Assembly (NCBI GenBank): GCA_910587895.1
Contig: CAJUOE010000017.1
Coordinates: 1 to 45,314, forward strand
From: an uncultured Lachnospiraceae bacterium
GTDB lineage: Bacteria > Bacillota > Clostridia > Lachnospirales > Lachnospiraceae
DNA length: 45,314 nucleotides
Direction of reading: 5' to 3'
The notes under the pieces were generated by a model that saw nothing but the letters and a program-made list of their open reading frames with translations, was not told the origin of the DNA and made no database searches. Below are positions 41,684 to 45,314 of the stretch, piece by piece; position 1 is the stretch's first letter, and the number at the start of each line of letters is the position of its first letter. A program made the translations under genes and the position numbers.

Positions 41684-44600
41684 GCAAAACATTGTATATA
41701 CCAATCATGCTCGACGTGCTGCTTGTAGGGGACGAAGACAGGGGCTATGCCGATGTGGATTACGATTACTCCCTTCTGGACGAGGAAACGTTGTTTAGCG
41801 ATATGATTACAAACCGCGGGTTTGGCGAGAAAAAACAGTTATCGGGGGCTCATTTGCAGTGGACGATGCCGGACGCCCTCTTACATGGCGTGAAGCAGGA
41901 GGATGGAAGCGTTTCTTTTCCGACGCTGCCGAACCGTTTTCTGATACAGAGGCTGAAGGTAGACGGGGCGGATGTATCCTGGAAAGCCTGGACGCTGCAG
42001 AGCGATTTCGTGACAAACGACGGTTACAAAACGCCGGAGGGAATGCGCAAAACAGTGATACCGGCGTTGGAATACTGCCCACAGAGCGGCTGTTACCAGC
42101 CGGCAGGGGATGATGGGAAAATGTATGCCTTCGTGGGCAGCGTGCGTCCTTTTGGGGAACAGGAGACCGAGAAGGAAAAATGGAAACTTCCCATGACGGC
42201 GCTGGGGTTAGGAGACCCCTTAACAACTGCATATTATCCGCTTTCTAAAACCGTGTTTGGATTTTATGACAGCCTGGCGGAGGGGGAAGGCGTCTACACC
42301 TACCTGGTCAGCGGCTATTATGAAGATACCTTGCAAGACCCCCTGCATGAACATGCGGCTGAGAAGATGAAAGAATTCGGCTGGAAACTGGATGCTAAGG
42401 AAGAGGTGGAACGCTGCCTGCTGTACGGTATGTCACACGGCGTAGTGTGGAAAGGGCGGACACATTCTTATGCCAGGATTCCGAAAGAGGAGGTGCGGAT
42501 TGATATCGGAAACACTTCGATGGAGACGACGGCGTCGTTGCTTGCCAGCCCATTTTCCGAAAAAGAAGGCGTAGAACGGCTGTTCCACGCACTTCCCTAC
42601 GGACTGCTGGCGATGGCGGACAATGATGGCAGGATGGATACGATGATTGAGATGGAGGAACAGCTTCATGCAACCCAGTTCAATCATATAAATGGCGGCA
42701 CGCAATGGGTCCTTAAGATGCAGCAGGACAAAGATGAGAAATCCGGCAGATGGGAACTGGATGAGGAGCAGTATCAGAAAATGGCTGTCCTTAATGAAAC
42801 CAATGACAGGAAATACAGATGCCGTGAGGATCTGGAAAGCGCCAGACAGGAGTTGTATATGTTCTGGTATCAGTACGTGCAGTTTAAGGTGGCGGCTCCC
42901 CAATATGAAAAACTGTCGCAAATGAAAGCGCAGGTCACGGATCTGGTGGAGCAGATACAAAAAAAGAAGGAAGAATATGTAAGTCTTGCGCAGGCAGTTT
43001 CCGCGCAGAAGGAAGAACTGGAAGTTTCCCTGAAAAAGAAGAAACTCTATCTGGAGGAAACGCCTCAGGGCTATTATTACGAGCCGGTACCTCCGGTGCT
43101 GATGCTCTCCGGGGAAGGTGTGGGACGCAGTTTCCGCCAGGGGCATCAGGGCGGCGAAGAGGGGTTATCTGTCACGACAAATCCGGTATCGGAACTAAAG
43201 ATATTTTCCGGGGATATGTCGTACACGCTTTTGGCGTCGGAGGTGCAAAAAGAGCTGTCCATCCCTGATGCGTTTCCAGATTCGTCTGCAAGGCTTTTGG
43301 GGGAATGTCTGTTGTGCGGAGAGGAGATGATACCGTTTCTCCAGAACGCAGTTTTAAAAAAATATCAGGCAACACCGTCGGAAGGGGCAGTGCGAACCGC
43401 GCAGAAAAATATTTGCTGTTCTCCATTGGCGGAGCGCGCATGGGTGCAGCCCTGGAATCCGTTGCTCTTACTGTGGGAGGTGAGCGTGTTCCAGACGGCT
43501 GAGATTCAGGGAAATGACACGACGTTTTCATCCTTCCATCTGGAAGAACTCGACTGGGAAATGGACAGAAAATCTGAGGAGAAAAAACAGACTTTCCAGG
43601 GACTGTCCCTTCTTGCGCCCCATGGAGTGACCCAGATGAGCAGGGGATGCCGACAGGTCATGAACAAATGGGACAGGAAATGGGGCGCTTTGGAGGAAAG
43701 GCTCACGCAACTGGAAATGGCATCCGTATTGTCCCAGCAGATGTCGGGATTTTATGAAGCCTTTTCGGCAAGGAGCGATATGCCGATGCTTCCCATCCTG
43801 CCCCCCGATGAGGAGGAAATGGTACTGGCAAAAGCAGTCACGGAAAGCCTGGACGGATATTACCATATGCCTGTGCTGGGCGGAGAGGAAAGCCCATTCC
43901 TTCCGGTTCGTGGCGGGACGCTTAACATCGAACGGCTGTGGCTGATTGATTCCTTCGGACAGTATAAGGAGATCGGCATTTTCAGCCATAATGTACATAT
44001 CGCGGAAAGCTTAAGAGGTGAGGAGAAAAAGGAGATCCTGCTGCGCCCGCGTTTCCTGCAGCCAGTGCGTATTTCATTTGACTGGATGAGCGCAGAGCAT
44101 GAGGATTCGCCGTGTTTCGATGCGGGGAGTACGCCGGTCAGCGGATTTCTAACGCCGGTATTCCTTGACCGCTGCATCTATGTACATGACAATCAGGGAA
44201 GGCTGTTGGGAGCCATTATGCAGGGCCAGGAGCAGCCTTACTGGGATCCGGGGATGGGAAACTGCAAAACGGCGGAAGAGATTGCCAATCCATATCTGAA
44301 AAACTTTGTCAAAGGATTGCTGGCAGGGAAAGCGCAGGATATGAAAGCCTTGATGCGGTATCTTAAAAAATACCTCTCAGAATCCGCGCTGGACGAGCAT
44401 ATGGAAGTCATGTCCCAGTGTTTTGGACGCACGCTTGCCCTGTGCCGGGCAAAAGTCACACTGTCCGGCTGCGGAAGGACACGCAAGCAGCTGATGGACG
44501 ATACGTATACCACGAGAGAGTATGAGAAGGAAACGGTTTCTGTACGGCTGGGAGACGAGCGCAGGATATCGAATGGCCTGCTTTGTTATGCAGAGGAAAC

Positions 44601-45048
44601 CGTACAGCCCTGCGAAAGATTTCATATACTGGAAAACGTGGAAGAAGAGAAACAGGGATATCTCAGTTCCTGCCACGATTTACCGCTTTCCCTGGAACAG
44701 GGGGAAAAGCGCCTGCTCCTCCTTGTGCTGCCAGAGGGCGAGATTACCCTTCGCGCAGGATTTGTCCCGGCGATGAAGGTATCGCTGCGGAAGGAAATGT
44801 ATGAAAGCAGGCAGGAAAAAATTCAGCGCATATTAAGACTGAAACCGCATTTGTCAGCGGAGGGAAAGGTTACGCTTCCCAAAGCTGAGATTATGGGAGA
44901 AGACTGGCAGTTTTGTTACCGTGAGGGAAAAGAGGAAAAGCAGCTGGAGACAGAAAGCCGCGGCCTGGATTTCCGGGAAGAGGAGAAATGGCTCGTGGAA
45001 GGTTTTCTGTTACAAAAGGAAAAGAAGGAGGAAGGGGATCATGGATAG
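41680..45048 (+). CDS. 1122-residue coiled-coil-containing protein of the large-protein operon
   Basis: I do not recognise a named domain. The N-terminal region has the SGAHLQWTMPDALLHG motif (residues about 55-70) and LPNRFLIQRLKVDGADVSW (near 83), and the frame continues with LGLGDPLTTAYYPLSKTVFG (near 185). A coiled coil spans about 377-461 (LSQMKAQVTDLVEQIQKKKE and following heptads). The C-terminal half has WVQPWNPLLLLWEVSVF (near 586) and LNIERLWLIDSFGQYKEI (near 748), and ends in a charged tail. No signal peptide or membrane segment is visible. It overlaps the 224-residue gene by 4 nt and the next gene by 8 nt. The motif set looks like a widespread but undescribed companion of DUF6603 proteins; this is recollection, not a search. 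Confidence 0.8.
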   Translation: MSKTLYIPIMLDVLLVGDEDRGYADVDYDYSLLDEETLFSDMITNRGFGEKKQLSGAHLQWTMPDALLHGVKQEDGSVSFPTLPNRFLIQRLKVDGADVSWKAWTLQSDFVTNDGYKTPEGMRKTVIPALEYCPQSGCYQPAGDDGKMYAFVGSVRPFGEQETEKEKWKLPMTALGLGDPLTTAYYPLSKTVFGFYDSLAEGEGVYTYLVSGYYEDTLQDPLHEHAAEKMKEFGWKLDAKEEVERCLLYGMSHGVVWKGRTHSYARIPKEEVRIDIGNTSMETTASLLASPFSEKEGVERLFHALPYGLLAMADNDGRMDTMIEMEEQLHATQFNHINGGTQWVLKMQQDKDEKSGRWELDEEQYQKMAVLNETNDRKYRCREDLESARQELYMFWYQYVQFKVAAPQYEKLSQMKAQVTDLVEQIQKKKEEYVSLAQAVSAQKEELEVSLKKKKLYLEETPQGYYYEPVPPVLMLSGEGVGRSFRQGHQGGEEGLSVTTNPVSELKIFSGDMSYTLLASEVQKELSIPDAFPDSSARLLGECLLCGEEMIPFLQNAVLKKYQATPSEGAVRTAQKNICCSPLAERAWVQPWNPLLLLWEVSVFQTAEIQGNDTTFSSFHLEELDWEMDRKSEEKKQTFQGLSLLAPHGVTQMSRGCRQVMNKWDRKWGALEERLTQLEMASVLSQQMSGFYEAFSARSDMPMLPILPPDEEEMVLAKAVTESLDGYYHMPVLGGEESPFLPVRGGTLNIERLWLIDSFGQYKEIGIFSHNVHIAESLRGEEKKEILLRPRFLQPVRISFDWMSAEHEDSPCFDAGSTPVSGFLTPVFLDRCIYVHDNQGRLLGAIMQGQEQPYWDPGMGNCKTAEEIANPYLKNFVKGLLAGKAQDMKALMRYLKKYLSESALDEHMEVMSQCFGRTLALCRAKVTLSGCGRTRKQLMDDTYTTREYEKETVSVRLGDERRISNGLLCYAEETVQPCERFHILENVEEEKQGYLSSCHDLPLSLEQGEKRLLLLVLPEGEITLRAGFVPAMKVSLRKEMYESRQEKIQRILRLKPHLSAEGKVTLPKAEIMGEDWQFCYREGKEEKQLETESRGLDFREEEKWLVEGFLLQKEKKEEGDHG

Positions 45049-45314
45049 GCAGGAATTTTTTTTGGATGGATACCAGATGAGCGGTTATCTGTTTAACCAT
45101 AATATGACATGTGACAGCACAGAGAATAACACAACCTTATGTCTGCATATGGATGCGCCCGCGGGGGAGATGATGGATGTTAATGAAAAGATTTTGATTT
45201 ATTTTCCCAATGGGAAGGAAGAAGGAGATTTGACAGATGACGAAGGGAAATCCATCGTTGCGCAATTGCATGGGGACAACTGGCAGCTGACGTATGTGGA
45301 GCATCACCCGGTAT
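45041..45314 (+). CDS. 5' part of the next operon gene, clipped by the window edge
   Basis: ATG at 45041 overlaps the preceding stop by 8 nt and opens a frame of at least 91 codons to the edge. It begins MDRQEFFLDGYQMSGYLFNH and later contains DVNEKILIYFPNGKEEGDLT. The ribosome site is AAGGAGGAAGGGG, about 5 nt or more upstream, inside the previous gene. The composition is polar with no signal peptide. No family is recognised from the fragment. It shows that the operon continues beyond the window. Confidence 0.75.
   Translation, partial: MDRQEFFLDGYQMSGYLFNHNMTCDSTENNTTLCLHMDAPAGEMMDVNEKILIYFPNGKEEGDLTDDEGKSIVAQLHGDNWQLTYVEHHPV

Noticed and set aside
34995..45314. Contractile injection system or Tc toxin complex
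   Set aside because: There is no sheath, tube, baseplate, ATPase, spike or Rhs-repeat gene in the visible part. It remains possible only if such genes lie outside the window.
1..45314. CRISPR arrays, tRNA or rRNA genes, transposases, phage genes
   Set aside because: Looked for on both strands; no regular short repeats with spacers, cloverleaf genes, or recombinase/transposase motifs were seen.

Overview
The window looks like a chromosomal segment from a Gram-positive anaerobe of the Lachnospiraceae (Clostridia). This rests on the conserved gene order murE-priA-def-fmt-metallopeptidase-rsmB-rlmN-PP2C-prkC-rsgA-rpe-thiN, a DNPR-type (meso-diaminopimelate) MurE, strong AGGAGG-type ribosome sites, sigma-A-type promoters, a HrcA/CIRCE operator, and large secreted Ig-like (Big_2) proteins. 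The genus is not resolvable by eye. I saw no tRNA, rRNA, CRISPR array, transposase or phage gene.

Layout. Positions 1-2880: a clipped minus-strand gene, a sugar O-acetyltransferase, then an ECF sigma factor / zinc-finger anti-sigma factor operon with two small membrane proteins, closed by a bidirectional terminator. Positions 2890-6450: a CIRCE-controlled Hsp20, an MFS transporter and an alanine/glycine:cation symporter, each transporter followed by a clear hairpin terminator. Positions 6450-16730: a surface-protein region. A 1733-residue secreted Big/LamG protein has a promoter-bearing, structured leader with a 24-codon ORF. It converges on a 1243-residue secreted Big_2 / carboxypeptidase-regulatory-like / DUF2135-like protein that shares a likely operon with DUF4234 and DUF2752 membrane proteins. 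Two diverged copies of a roughly 45-nt element lie in opposite orientation on either side of the Big/LamG gene.

Positions 16740-30360: a dense housekeeping run on the plus strand covering peptidoglycan precursor synthesis (MurE), replication restart (PriA), formyl-Met handling (Def, Fmt), rRNA modification (RsmB, RlmN), Ser/Thr phospho-signalling (PP2C, PASTA kinase), ribosome assembly (RsgA), pentose phosphate metabolism (Rpe) and thiamine activation. Positions 30400-34980: a compact formate/nitrite-type channel, a DUF4430 lipoprotein with an ECF-transporter S component, a TcdA-type dehydratase, LarE and a MATE exporter.

Positions 34995-45314 (running off the right edge) are the least explained part. 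This is a tightly coupled plus-strand operon of very large proteins without obvious signal peptides or membrane segments: a 297-aa orphan, a 1701-aa protein with a DUF6603-like core and repeated N-terminal beta-rich modules, a 224-aa protein, a 1122-aa protein with a central coiled coil, and the start of at least one more gene. Coupling by 1-8 nt junctions implies a co-produced multi-protein system of unknown function. It is my best candidate for an undescribed system here.
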